Below, one piece after another: positions 1-6,849 of a stretch of DNA of 32,067 nucleotides; the first letter of the stretch is position 1, and each line of letters opens with the position of its first letter. Under the pieces are notes generated by a model. It did not search any database, was not told the origin of the DNA, and saw nothing but the letters and a program-made list of their open reading frames with translations. Both the position numbers and the translations under genes were made by a program. Location: contig NZ_SSXU01000029.1 of NCBI RefSeq assembly GCF_009469605.1, positions 1 through 32,067 on the forward strand. Reading direction: 5' to 3'. The DNA comes from Zoogloea sp. 1C4 (GTDB lineage: Bacteria; Pseudomonadota; Gammaproteobacteria; Burkholderiales; Rhodocyclaceae).

Positions 1-1
1 G

Positions 2-238
2 CTGGGCAAGCGTACGCGCTGGCTGAATTCAAAAGAAATTGAAGCGTATTCGTGTCCACGTCGTTCGGCGTGGACACGAATACGCTATTTGGGCTGCCCG
101 GGGGAGATGGGGTGGCCGGACGCTTACGATGCTTGGGAGTACCACCCGCCCAAGATCGGCTGGCTGTGTTACGTCGAGGACGAAGCCAAGCTCTCGGCCT
201 TCAAGTCCACCGGCTGGAGCGCTGGCATCGCCATCTGA
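2..238 (+). CDS. 3' end of a phage structural-type protein, truncated by the window edge
   Basis: An open frame enters from the left edge and stops with TGA at 236-238. The last 45 or so residues look like real protein: a pattern of W-x-Y-x-x-P-P-K-x-G-W, then E-D-E-A-x-L, then a final aromatic-rich W. This resembles the C-terminal end of DUF2793-type repeats found on phage tail-associated proteins, but that is a weak pattern match. The first 30 residues are odd because a 17-bp perfect inverted repeat (44-85) sits inside the frame, so the part before about position 86 may not belong to the original gene. It lies just ahead of a terminator and a lysis cassette, as expected for the end of a tail module. 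The start is outside the window. Confidence 0.45.
   Translation: MGKRTRWLNSKEIEAYSCPRRSAWTRIRYLGCPGEMGWPDAYDAWEYHPPKIGWLCYVEDEAKLSAFKSTGWSAGIAI
44..85. repeat. Perfect 17-bp inverted repeat with 8-bp spacer
   Basis: The left arm GCGTATTCGTGTCCACG (44-60) and the right arm CGTGGACACGAATACGC (69-85) are exact reverse complements. They are separated by TCGTTCGG, and one further A-T pair (43/86) extends the stem. There is no T-run, so it is not a typical terminator. It could be a recombination or protein-binding site, a remnant of an insertion, or a foldback artefact of assembly near the sequence edge. Confidence 0.85.
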
Positions 239-261
239 TTTCCCATCTTCTTACCCACCAG

Positions 262-284
262 AAACCCGCTCACGAGGCGGGTTT
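262..284 (+). terminator. Likely intrinsic terminator between tail-type gene and lysis cassette
   Basis: AAACCCGC (262-269) pairs with GCGGGTTT (277-284) around a seven-base loop, giving an eight-base-pair stem ending in Ts, followed by CGCATTT. The position, just after the upstream gene and 20 bases before the lysis operon, suits a transcription terminator or attenuator. The T tract is interrupted, so efficiency is uncertain. Confidence 0.6.
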
Positions 285-304
285 CGCATTTCTGGAGACC
301 TGCA

Positions 305-610
305 ATGACTAAACCCGAACAACAACCAGCCGCCCTCGTGGAAAACATGCTCCTGCTGCGCCGCGAGGACTTCGACGAACTGCTTGACCGTGCCGCCGAA
401 CGCGGAGCCGAGCGTTGCCTTGCCCATCTCGGGCTGGAGAACGGCAGTGCCGCGAAGGACATCCGCGAACTGCGCGATCTGCTGGAAGCGTGGCGCGATG
501 CCCGCCGCACGGCGTGGCAGACCACCATCAAGGTCGTGACCACCGGCATCCTGGCCGCGCTGCTGGTGGGGGCCGCCATCAAGTTGAAGCTGATGGGAGG
601 CGTCCAATGA
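305..610 (+). CDS. Small phage membrane protein of the lysis cassette
   Basis: This 101-residue protein has a charged, probably helical N-terminal two-thirds rich in E, R and D. It ends in a single hydrophobic segment (about residues 76-97, TIKVVTTGILAALLVGAAIK) close to the C-terminus, as in tail-anchored or holin-accessory phage proteins. It is the first gene of a cassette in which every junction overlaps: its stop shares ATGA with the next start at 607. The start at 305 follows a purine-rich CTGGAGA stretch, a usable ribosome-binding site. I do not recognise a specific family. Location makes a role in host lysis or membrane association likely. Confidence 0.75.
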   Translation: MTKPEQQPAALVENMLLLRREDFDELLDRAAERGAERCLAHLGLENGSAAKDIRELRDLLEAWRDARRTAWQTTIKVVTTGILAALLVGAAIKLKLMGGVQ

Positions 611-834
611 CCGCCAAGCCGAAGATCTGCCTTCTGGACGACTGGCGGCGCGTGTTGCGACGTGCCTGGAGCATCCGCTTCTCGCTGCTGGCTGCTGCCT
701 TCACGGCGGCGGAAGTGGTGGTGCCGCTGTTCGGGGACGTGCTGCCGCGCGGCGCGTTTGTGCTGCTGGCCTTTGCCGCCAGCATCGGCGCAACCGTTGC
801 GCGCATCGTGGCTCAGCCGGAGATGCACCAATGA
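607..834 (+). CDS. Putative holin or holin-like lysis protein
   Basis: This 75-residue protein has two hydrophobic segments (about residues 22-42 and 48-68) joined by a short proline/glycine turn, with a basic N-terminal tail (DDWRRVLRRAW). Size, topology and position immediately before an endolysin are typical of holins, which form lesions in the inner membrane at the end of phage infection. For a SAR endolysin such as the next gene, a pinholin that depolarises the membrane would be the expected partner. The start overlaps the preceding stop (ATGA) and its own stop overlaps the next start (ATGA), so translation is coupled. The family assignment rests on topology and context, not on a signature motif. 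Confidence 0.7.
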   Translation: MTAKPKICLLDDWRRVLRRAWSIRFSLLAAAFTAAEVVVPLFGDVLPRGAFVLLAFAASIGATVARIVAQPEMHQ

Positions 835-1331
835 TCCGGCCACCGCAACGAAAAACTGTGGCTGCATTGACCTTGTCCGCCGCCGCCCTAGTCGGCATCG
901 TGCTGCACGAGGGCTACACCGACCGCGCAGTGATCCCCGTCAAGGGCGATGTGCCGACCATCGGGTTCGGCACCACCACCGGGGTGAAGATCGGCGACAC
1001 CACCACGCCGCCGAAGGCGCTGGCTCGGGCGCTCACCGATGTGCAGCAGTTTGAGGGTGCGCTCAAACAATGCGTAACCGTGCCGCTGGCCCAGCACGAG
1101 TACGACGCCCTGGTGAGCTTCTCCTACAACGTCGGCAGCCGCGCATTCTGCCAGTCCACTCTGGTCAGAAGACTCAACGCCAAGGACTACGCCGGGGCCT
1201 GTGCCGAGCTGCTGCGCTGGCGCTTCTTCCAGGGTAAGGACTGCGCGCTGCCCGCCAATGCGCGCCTGTGCGGCGGGTTGGCCACACGGCGCGAGGCCGA
1301 GTACCGGCAGTGCATCGGGGAGGCATCGTGA
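831..1331 (+). CDS. Phage endolysin, GH24 lysozyme family with probable SAR domain
   Basis: This 166-residue endolysin is predicted to cleave the MurNAc-GlcNAc bond of peptidoglycan. The T4/P22-type lysozyme core is visible: the catalytic Glu in HEGY (E27), then GDVPTIGFGTT (D40, T43), and later QHEYDALVSFSYNVG, which is typical of the family. Spacing between E27 and the Thr is one residue longer than in T4 lysozyme, so D40 rather than the canonical Asp position is the likely acidic partner. The N-terminus (residues 9-25) is a weakly hydrophobic Ala/Gly/Ser/Leu-rich helix directly before the catalytic Glu, the arrangement of signal-arrest-release endolysins that reach the periplasm without holin pores. 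It overlaps both neighbours by four bases. Confidence 0.92.
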   Translation: MIRPPQRKTVAALTLSAAALVGIVLHEGYTDRAVIPVKGDVPTIGFGTTTGVKIGDTTTPPKALARALTDVQQFEGALKQCVTVPLAQHEYDALVSFSYNVGSRAFCQSTLVRRLNAKDYAGACAELLRWRFFQGKDCALPANARLCGGLATRREAEYRQCIGEAS

Positions 1332-1822
1332 GTGTGATTCCATGGCCGTACCGGCTGCTGGCCCTCGCGGTGCTCGGCATCGCCCTGGTCGGCTTCGGCT
1401 GGATCAAGGGCGCAAGCCACGTTCAAGCGCAATGGGATGCCGCCGTCCAGCAACAAGCCCTACAGACCGCAGCCATCCGCGAGCGGCAGGCGCAAGCCAC
1501 CGTCAAGGTCGTCACCCAGTACGTCGACCGCGTCCGCGTCGTTCGCGAGAAGGGCGAAACCATCATCAAGGAGGTTCCCGTCTATGTGCCCTTTCAAGCC
1601 GATGCTGCTTGCACTATCAACCGTGGCTTTGTGCGCCTGCACGACGCTACCGCCGCCGGTGAACTGCCCGATCCCGCCCAAGATGCTGATGCTGCCGCCG
1701 CAGGCATTGCGCTCTCTGCCGTCGCCGGAACCGTTGCCGCCAACTACCAGACCTGCCACGAAAACGCCGAGCAGTTGAGAGCGTTGCAGGCTTGGGTCAA
1801 GGAGATCGGAGCATGTCAATAG
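1328..1822 (+). CDS. Rz: Rz-like i-spanin (inner-membrane spanin subunit)
   Basis: This 164-residue protein starts at a GTG overlapping the endolysin stop (GTGA). A single N-terminal transmembrane segment (about residues 8-25) is followed by a long periplasmic region rich in Q, A, V and charged residues, probably alpha-helical and coiled-coil. This is the hallmark of phage i-spanins, which pair with an outer-membrane lipoprotein (Rz1) to fuse the inner and outer membranes in the last step of lysis. The matching Rz1 is nested out of frame inside this gene, which strongly supports the call. Rz proteins are poorly conserved in sequence, so the call rests on topology, position and the nested partner. 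Confidence 0.88.
   Translation: MSVIPWPYRLLALAVLGIALVGFGWIKGASHVQAQWDAAVQQQALQTAAIRERQAQATVKVVTQYVDRVRVVREKGETIIKEVPVYVPFQADAACTINRGFVRLHDATAAGELPDPAQDADAAAAGIALSAVAGTVAANYQTCHENAEQLRALQAWVKEIGACQ
1568..1574 (+). promoter_or_regulatory. Shine-Dalgarno site for nested Rz1
   Basis: AAGGAGG lies nine bases before the ATG at 1584, inside the Rz coding frame. A near-perfect ribosome-binding site at this place decides the Rz1 start and shows that the nested frame is translated independently. Confidence 0.8.
1584..1778 (+). CDS. Rz1: Rz1 o-spanin lipoprotein nested within Rz
   Basis: This 64-residue protein is encoded in a different frame wholly inside Rz. A short lipoprotein signal (KPMLLALSTVALCAC) gives a lipobox ending at Cys19. 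The mature part is short and strikingly proline-rich (TTLPPPVNCP and further P-rich repeats), just like lambda-type Rz1. The lipidated protein would sit in the outer membrane and bind the C-terminus of Rz across the periplasm. The start at 1584 is chosen because of the AAGGAGG site upstream and because it leaves a normal-length signal peptide. The longer open frame upstream of 1584 has no such site. Confidence 0.9.
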   Translation: MCPFKPMLLALSTVALCACTTLPPPVNCPIPPKMLMLPPQALRSLPSPEPLPPTTRPATKTPSS

Positions 1823-1834
1823 TTGTCGCCTGAT

Positions 1835-1978
1835 TCATGCAACCAACCGTGTTCTGTTTTCAGCGCGCAGGATGTCTTGAACGACGGCATCGAGCTCAGG
1901 GTTGAGGGTGACGGCATCGATCGGTGACAAGTTGCGCGTGTTCTTTGACCAGCGAACTTGGTTGGCTCCACTTTTTTC
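1835..1978 (-). pseudogene. Orphan C-terminal coding remnant, unrecognised
   Basis: On the minus strand an open frame ends with TGA at 1835-1837. It reads 47 codons of protein-like sequence (key stretches NQVRWSKNTRNLSPIDAV and LNPELDAVVQDIL) with strong C or G at third codon positions. That composition contrasts with the A+T-rich glycosyltransferase that abuts it. The frame has no start codon with a ribosome-binding site, and upstream it runs out of frame into the end of the glycosyltransferase gene. The simplest reading is the 3' end of an older gene whose 5' part was replaced when the glycosyltransferase arrived. I do not recognise the family. It could be a chance open frame. Confidence 0.35.
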
Positions 1979-4085
1979 AGGCTGCCTCAGTATTGCATAT
2001 GGCAGCTTTTTCAAAGTAATTTAGCTCGGCCTCAGCAGCTAAAAAACCATAGAATGCGTGGTAGAGACTTTTCTTGTTTAAATAGTCGCCTAGACAAGTA
2101 AACTCTTGCTCCAAATCCTTTCTCAAATACCCTGGGATTACCAACAAATCTACTTCTCGACAGATATCAATACGCCCATCTAGTGAGGTTGAAATGCCAT
2201 CCCACGTATCCATCTCCCCCTCAATAAAACATTGCAACATCTTTCTAGGTGAAGCTGGCTCATAAGAAGTTTTTCCACGGCAGAATATGTCGGAGATAGC
2301 ATAAGGGCCATGCGCAAGCGCGGTTTCCTTACCACTTCTATGTATGCTCTGCACTACAACCTCTCCAAGCAATTCTGGTTGCCTGGTAATGATAAGATGG
2401 TAGATAGAGTAATGGACATGATACTCATTCAGGAAACTTATTTTACCTAAGCCATACTCTATAAATGGCGGATAATCCTTGTAGTCTTTATCGGATGTTT
2501 TCCACTTCCAGTACTTGTCGATTTCACAGTTAAAAATCCGCAGGATATTAGACTTTTGTTTTGCGTACAAAACGCCTAATTCAATGCCATCTTTTGCCTC
2601 TTCAAAGTAATTACGCCCTTTTTCATCCTTGCGAGTAAATGTCACGTTTGCATAGCCAGCCAGCGAAGCACTCGTTGAATAAATAAGATTCTTGTACAAG
2701 GACACTTCGTCAAAGTTATTCCTGAGAAAAATAGTGCTCGTATCTAGATAAACACCACCATATCTTTCCAAAAGCCTAAGCCTGATAATGTCACTATGAT
2801 TTCCATGCTGAACGCTAGGATCGCCAGCCTTCTCTATCAGTTGATGAAAGTACGGCGGGAGGGGTATGTAGTTTTCAATGTAATCAGGCGCGCGCTTGTC
2901 TAACGTGGTAACGATAACAATCCAATCACTGTTACTTAGCCTAGTCTCTAAATTTCTTATGTTTAAGGCATGGCCGATAGGCATGTCCTCTTTAGAAGAG
3001 TGCCAGTACAAGAAAACCACTTTTTTATTTTCCAATCTATCACTGTTCTTAATTCGGTTTAACGCATAATCGACGTCTGCGTTTTCGAATTGATTCATAT
3101 CCTTAATGCCTCCAAAGTCAACCAGACCTTTGCTCTGAACAACTTCAAAGTTTCGACTTGTTGTCGGTTGCCAAATATTAAAATACCTAGTCTCAGGGTA
3201 GATAGCGACAACACCTTTATTTAGTACCTTAGAAACATGGACAAGAGATGTGTCTACTGAGATCAATAGTCCTGATTTGCGAATGATCGGAATAACACTT
3301 TCAAAATTTGTTATTCCTTTTACCAACTCAGTATTAGGCAAGCTCAAGTCGTCAACCAACTGTGAGGCTGACAGTAAAGAATTAGGAGAGTGCATAACGC
3401 CAAAGCTACTATCACGATGATACGTAGCTAGGTGTCTTATAAGAGACTTAGTTTTTTCGATAGAAAGCGACTTGTCATTCCGACTCCCGTAAGGGTTGAT
3501 CAGAAAATCATAACTTTTTGAAAAACAGTCGTTCTCTACACAAAATGAAGCTCCAGCCAAAGTATTGTTCCCGCTAATTGCCATATCGACAATCGACTGG
3601 TAGATTCCGTAGATATCATTGTTTTTCGACTTATCTATGAATTCCTTACTTGACATCTTTAAGGCGCTATCTGTGCTAAAAATGACTCGAGGGTTCAAGA
3701 GAAGAACACACAGAACATCCTTAACTCCAAGCTTGCCAAAGAGTGGGACGATTGCATCACACCTTTTTACATTGAATGCGATATTAACTAGATCAAACCA
3801 TCCAAAATTCTTCTCAAGTACGTGAACTGAATCTACTTGTGTCACCGAGCAATAGAGCGCACGCAGTGGTTCGTTGGTAATTACACTAACTCTTACACCG
3901 CAGTGAGAGGTTAGGAATTCGATGATGGGAGCCGAAGCGATAGCGTCACCGTACTTACCATTCCAGTTAACGAAAACAATATGCCTGACGTTGCTATTTT
4001 TTTTCGTAAGCCGCTTGATGAGTACAAATGACCAATCAAGAAGCCGTATCAGGAGCTCACTAAGCACAGGAAATAGAGTCTTCAT
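1977..4085 (-). CDS. Bifunctional glycosyltransferase: GT9-like plus capsule-synthesis (GT32-like) domain
   Basis: This 702-residue protein has two glycosyltransferase regions. Residues about 34-330 resemble GT9 (heptosyltransferase-like) enzymes, with VNWNGKYGDAIASAPII near the start and DTSLVHVSKVLNKGVVAIY later, the usual nucleotide-sugar side of that GT-B fold. Residues about 355-560 resemble the capsular polysaccharide synthesis/GT32 group, with SDIIRLRLLERYGGVYLDTS. D448 is the first acid of the metal-binding motif and a Ser takes the place of the second, a variant accepted in the capsule family. The likely role is adding sugars to a surface polysaccharide. The gene is about 40% GC by eye, far below its neighbours, so it is a recent import, possibly prophage cargo that alters the host surface. 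The ATG at 4085 has GGAG ten bases upstream. Confidence 0.82.
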   Translation of the reverse strand: MKTLFPVLSELLIRLLDWSFVLIKRLTKKNSNVRHIVFVNWNGKYGDAIASAPIIEFLTSHCGVRVSVITNEPLRALYCSVTQVDSVHVLEKNFGWFDLVNIAFNVKRCDAIVPLFGKLGVKDVLCVLLLNPRVIFSTDSALKMSSKEFIDKSKNNDIYGIYQSIVDMAISGNNTLAGASFCVENDCFSKSYDFLINPYGSRNDKSLSIEKTKSLIRHLATYHRDSSFGVMHSPNSLLSASQLVDDLSLPNTELVKGITNFESVIPIIRKSGLLISVDTSLVHVSKVLNKGVVAIYPETRYFNIWQPTTSRNFEVVQSKGLVDFGGIKDMNQFENADVDYALNRIKNSDRLENKKVVFLYWHSSKEDMPIGHALNIRNLETRLSNSDWIVIVTTLDKRAPDYIENYIPLPPYFHQLIEKAGDPSVQHGNHSDIIRLRLLERYGGVYLDTSTIFLRNNFDEVSLYKNLIYSTSASLAGYANVTFTRKDEKGRNYFEEAKDGIELGVLYAKQKSNILRIFNCEIDKYWKWKTSDKDYKDYPPFIEYGLGKISFLNEYHVHYSIYHLIITRQPELLGEVVVQSIHRSGKETALAHGPYAISDIFCRGKTSYEPASPRKMLQCFIEGEMDTWDGISTSLDGRIDICREVDLLVIPGYLRKDLEQEFTCLGDYLNKKSLYHAFYGFLAAEAELNYFEKAAICNTEAA

Positions 4086-4096
4086 TTAGAGCTGGC

Positions 4097-4163
4097 TCCG
4101 GTTGTTTGGACAGTTTTTCCTGACCGATAATTGGACGCCTGCGGGTGGCTGTCCAATCCCGGA
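4097..4163. repeat. Nested inverted repeats in the 4086-4338 intergenic region
   Basis: TCCGGTTGTTTGGACAG (4097-4113) is an imperfect inverted match to CTGTCCAATCCCGGA (4149-4163). Inside them ATTGGAC (4130-4136) pairs exactly with GTCCAAT (4151-4157). Four copies of TTGGAC/GTCCAA thus sit within 67 bases. This could be an operator, an old insertion-sequence end, or a structured leader. The rest of the interval to 4338 shows no gene I can support. Confidence 0.55.
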
Positions 4164-4338
4164 CGACTCCTTGACCTTGAGGTTTGCCAGAAGATTACCT
4201 TTAACAAAATCTCGCGTGCCGTTGCAAGTTTCAGGATGCGGTGATAAATGTGATCATACGGAACTAGACCCCGCCTTTGGCCAGGATCGTCTATCGTCGG
4301 CAAGACGCTGGTCAAATTCGGCGTACCGGCAGAAGGAT

Positions 4339-4869
4339 ATGAATGCGTTATCGACAGAGGTTCTATTGGACAATCCTTATGAGTTGTTAGCCACAATGCC
4401 CGATGCTGAGCGAATCCATTCGCTTAAAGCACGGATAGTGCCCGGCCTAGGCGTGGCGCAGGGAACTCTCGCTCGCCAGTTGCCACTGATCAGCCAAGGC
4501 TTCCCCGAGGTCGTAGACTGTTACCCTGGGACCATAAATATGGAGCTCGAATGTCCTCTCGAAGTGACGCAGCCCGATCATCGCACTCCTCCGCTCGCCT
4601 GGACTCCGAGCGGACGAACGACTGAAGTATTCGACCTAGTACGTATTGAGCTCGAGTTCGGCCCACTACCGACGCGTGTGCCCGCTTGGTTGTACGTTGC
4701 CCACGCATCCCCTCACCGTGGCACCCCGACCGTTCATGAGGTGATAACTCAGCAGTTAAACCTGAGTGAGGTCAGTGAGTGCCAAATTCATCTGCGCGCA
4801 AGCGCAGTAACACTGACACCCACACATTCACAAACGAAGCCTCAAGGCTGGCTGCTCACGGGTAAATAG
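4339..4869 (+). CDS. CTP-dependent riboflavin kinase (DUF120)-like protein
   Basis: From the ATG at 4339 this is 176 residues. The order of short motifs recalls the archaeal CTP-dependent riboflavin kinase fold: a G-L-G-x-A-x-G stretch (about 36-42), then Y-P-G-T-I-N-M-E-L (62-70), a central beta region ending WLYVAHASPHRG, then VHEVITQQL and a final beta-strand. In RibK the PGTLN-type loop and the later H/R-rich segment line the CTP and riboflavin sites. Here the substrate is unknown, and the bacterial setting makes ordinary riboflavin metabolism unlikely. The start is uncertain: AGAAGG lies only two bases upstream, so 4396 or an earlier start is possible. Its 3' end overlaps the convergent PRTase gene by 14 bases. 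Fold call is by eye only. Confidence 0.55.
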   Translation: MNALSTEVLLDNPYELLATMPDAERIHSLKARIVPGLGVAQGTLARQLPLISQGFPEVVDCYPGTINMELECPLEVTQPDHRTPPLAWTPSGRTTEVFDLVRIELEFGPLPTRVPAWLYVAHASPHRGTPTVHEVITQQLNLSEVSECQIHLRASAVTLTPTHSQTKPQGWLLTGK

Positions 4870-5980
4870 CCCTGCCATTGGTACTTAACAACCCGGCATT
4901 TGTCAGGTACTCCCTCAGCAGCACCAAGGAAGGAGCACATTGCGGCTGGCCTAGAAACTCGTTGCCCAAGGCAGACTTGTACAGGCGCAGCCAGGTCGAC
5001 GCAGGCACCTTCGGCAGGAAGGCGGCGAGCGACTCTCGGTTTCCCTCCCCGAACAACAAGCGCAGGGTGCGCAGGATTGGCTGGTAGTCCCGCGCAGACA
5101 ACAGCTCCGCAACGGTATCGTCCAGCCGTTGCTCGACCACCACACTATTCAGCCGATCCTCAACCGAGGCGTCGCCTAGCGCCACCCGGGGGTCGATCGC
5201 CACCGGATAGATTGCGCGGAACGACTTTGCACCGTTACGCATGGATTCATAAAGCACTTTGTCGGCAGTAGATCCGGTAACCAACACATCGTCGCCGAAG
5301 ATCACATGCACACCGCTCCATCGATAGAAATTTTCAGCCGGAATGACGTGGTCTTGGACCAGATTGACGCGCTCCCGCTCCTCGGTACTGAGGCTGGCGT
5401 AGTCCTCGCAGGGCGGCGCAATTCTGGGTAGCTTAACGTTGATGATGGTCGGCAACGCCATATGCGCCAGTTTGACGTTGACCTCCTCGACCACGAACTC
5501 ATAGAGCACGTTCGCCGTGGACGGCACGTTGCGCCAACCAGTGGTCATCATCACCACGTTGTCACCACGGACCTTGGCGTTCTGGAACAGGTATGACCAC
5601 TGCGAGTCTGGCCTATCCAGCTCACCACAGAGGTAGTCGATCAGTTGTCTTGCGAGATACCGGATGTCATGCACACCGCCGTATTTTGCACGGCTGTAGA
5701 TCCCCGCCAGTGCTGAGGCATCGCTGCCCGTGGCCATGTCGCGAAACACCCCCGACTCGGCAGGTGTAAGGCAGTGCAGGGCAGTACCGCCAAAAATCGA
5801 AACATACTCGGTCATGCTGATCAGGTCACGTGCAAACAGCTCGGCAGCGAACGCGCGGAATCCAGTTTTCACATCATTCGCACGGGGCTGAGCGGAAGCC
5901 TGACGGAACATCGCCAACTGGACATCAATCGGGCTCTTAAGTACCTCGAACCATGGCGGAGAATTTTCGGGGTAAATCAT
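4856..5980 (-). CDS. Phosphoribosyltransferase-like protein
   Basis: This 374-residue protein carries a type I PRTase signature at about residues 227-238: VIFGDDVLVTGST, the loop that binds the ribose-5-phosphate of PRPP (D230, D231, T235, G236), followed by KSFRAIYPVAID. Before it lie about 225 residues with well-formed blocks (VKTGFRAFA, KYGGVHDIRYLA, MMTTGWRNVPS, NVKLPRIAPPCE), suggesting a specialised family rather than a housekeeping purine or pyrimidine enzyme. It follows the PHP gene with a two-base gap and is the last gene of the operon. A TTG at 5986, overlapping the PHP stop, is an alternative start. PRTase activity with PRPP is the inferred reaction. The base or acceptor is unknown. 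Confidence 0.7.
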   Translation of the reverse strand: MIYPENSPPWFEVLKSPIDVQLAMFRQASAQPRANDVKTGFRAFAAELFARDLISMTEYVSIFGGTALHCLTPAESGVFRDMATGSDASALAGIYSRAKYGGVHDIRYLARQLIDYLCGELDRPDSQWSYLFQNAKVRGDNVVMMTTGWRNVPSTANVLYEFVVEEVNVKLAHMALPTIINVKLPRIAPPCEDYASLSTEERERVNLVQDHVIPAENFYRWSGVHVIFGDDVLVTGSTADKVLYESMRNGAKSFRAIYPVAIDPRVALGDASVEDRLNSVVVEQRLDDTVAELLSARDYQPILRTLRLLFGEGNRESLAAFLPKVPASTWLRLYKSALGNEFLGQPQCAPSLVLLREYLTNAGLLSTNGRAIYP

Positions 5981-5982
5981 GT

Positions 5983-6849
5983 TCAAGGCCGTTCAAGTCC
6001 TGCTGTCAAAGTTGCCGGTGTGCCCGGTAACGTCAGGCTGTCGAGGGAGACATCGATTCGTCGGCGCCTCTCGTAGTAACTAATGCTCTTCAGCCCCAAA
6101 GGCCTCAGGGCCTCAAGCAGTTCAGCAATGCCCGCACCAGCGTCGCTCGGGTCATGGGTATCAGATCCAATCGTGAAAGGCACCCCGTGTGCGATAAGCT
6201 GTGCCACCAATTCCCGAGACGGATGAGACCAAAAGCCTTGGACCTCCCTGCCCGTTGTAGGGTCCAGGCTCGACTTTCGAAGACCTGAGGCATTGAGCTC
6301 GAATGCGATACCGCTTCTGGCGAGCTGCGCTAGCAAAGGTTCGAAACGGCGCAGGAAAATATCTTCCGGCACGCCACGCAGCAAGGTGTCAGCGTGCCCT
6401 ACAGCATCGAACAATCCACTGTCTAGCAGACCTTCGAGATTGGCGAAGTAGCGATCTAGAAACGCCTGTCCGGCAAGGCGTGGCAGCTCCCAGACCTTCA
6501 CCATCGCCTCATCTGGAACTTCCACGTAATGAATTGAGCCGATTACAAAGTCCATCGGGTAACGAGCAAGCAGCTCGCGATTGAAGGCATCGGTGCCCGG
6601 CATGTAGTCGAGCTCAAGGCCACACAGGATGGTGATATGCCCCTGATAAATCTCCCGCGCCCGTTCGATGTCAGCGAAATAGCGATCAAGTTCGGACGCG
6701 AGCAGACGATTGTCCATATCCACGGGGAACGGCGCGTGGTCGGTGATGGTTAGGACGGTCACGCCTGCGGCGATCGAGGCACGAACTAACTCGTCGACAG
6801 TGCCGATCGCATGCTTCGAATATAAGGTGTGGCTGTGTGAGTCGATCAT
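5983..6849 (-). CDS. PHP-domain metal-dependent phosphoesterase (histidinol-phosphatase-like)
   Basis: This 288-residue protein is full length for a HisK-type PHP phosphatase. All metal-binding motifs are present in order: DSHSHT (H5, H7), TDH (D37, H38), GLELDY (E79), GSIHYVE (H107), GHAD, and GSDTHD (D230, H232). Such enzymes remove phosphate from small phosphorylated metabolites, or act as phosphodiesterases, with a trinuclear metal centre. There is no histidine operon here. The gene is fused translationally to the radical SAM gene (ATGA overlap) and followed two bases later by the PRTase-like gene, so it probably trims a phosphorylated intermediate of that small pathway. The start at 6849 is chosen for this overlap over an upstream in-frame start at 6861. 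Confidence 0.88.
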   Translation of the reverse strand: MIDSHSHTLYSKHAIGTVDELVRASIAAGVTVLTITDHAPFPVDMDNRLLASELDRYFADIERAREIYQGHITILCGLELDYMPGTDAFNRELLARYPMDFVIGSIHYVEVPDEAMVKVWELPRLAGQAFLDRYFANLEGLLDSGLFDAVGHADTLLRGVPEDIFLRRFEPLLAQLARSGIAFELNASGLRKSSLDPTTGREVQGFWSHPSRELVAQLIAHGVPFTIGSDTHDPSDAGAGIAELLEALRPLGLKSISYYERRRRIDVSLDSLTLPGTPATLTAGLERP

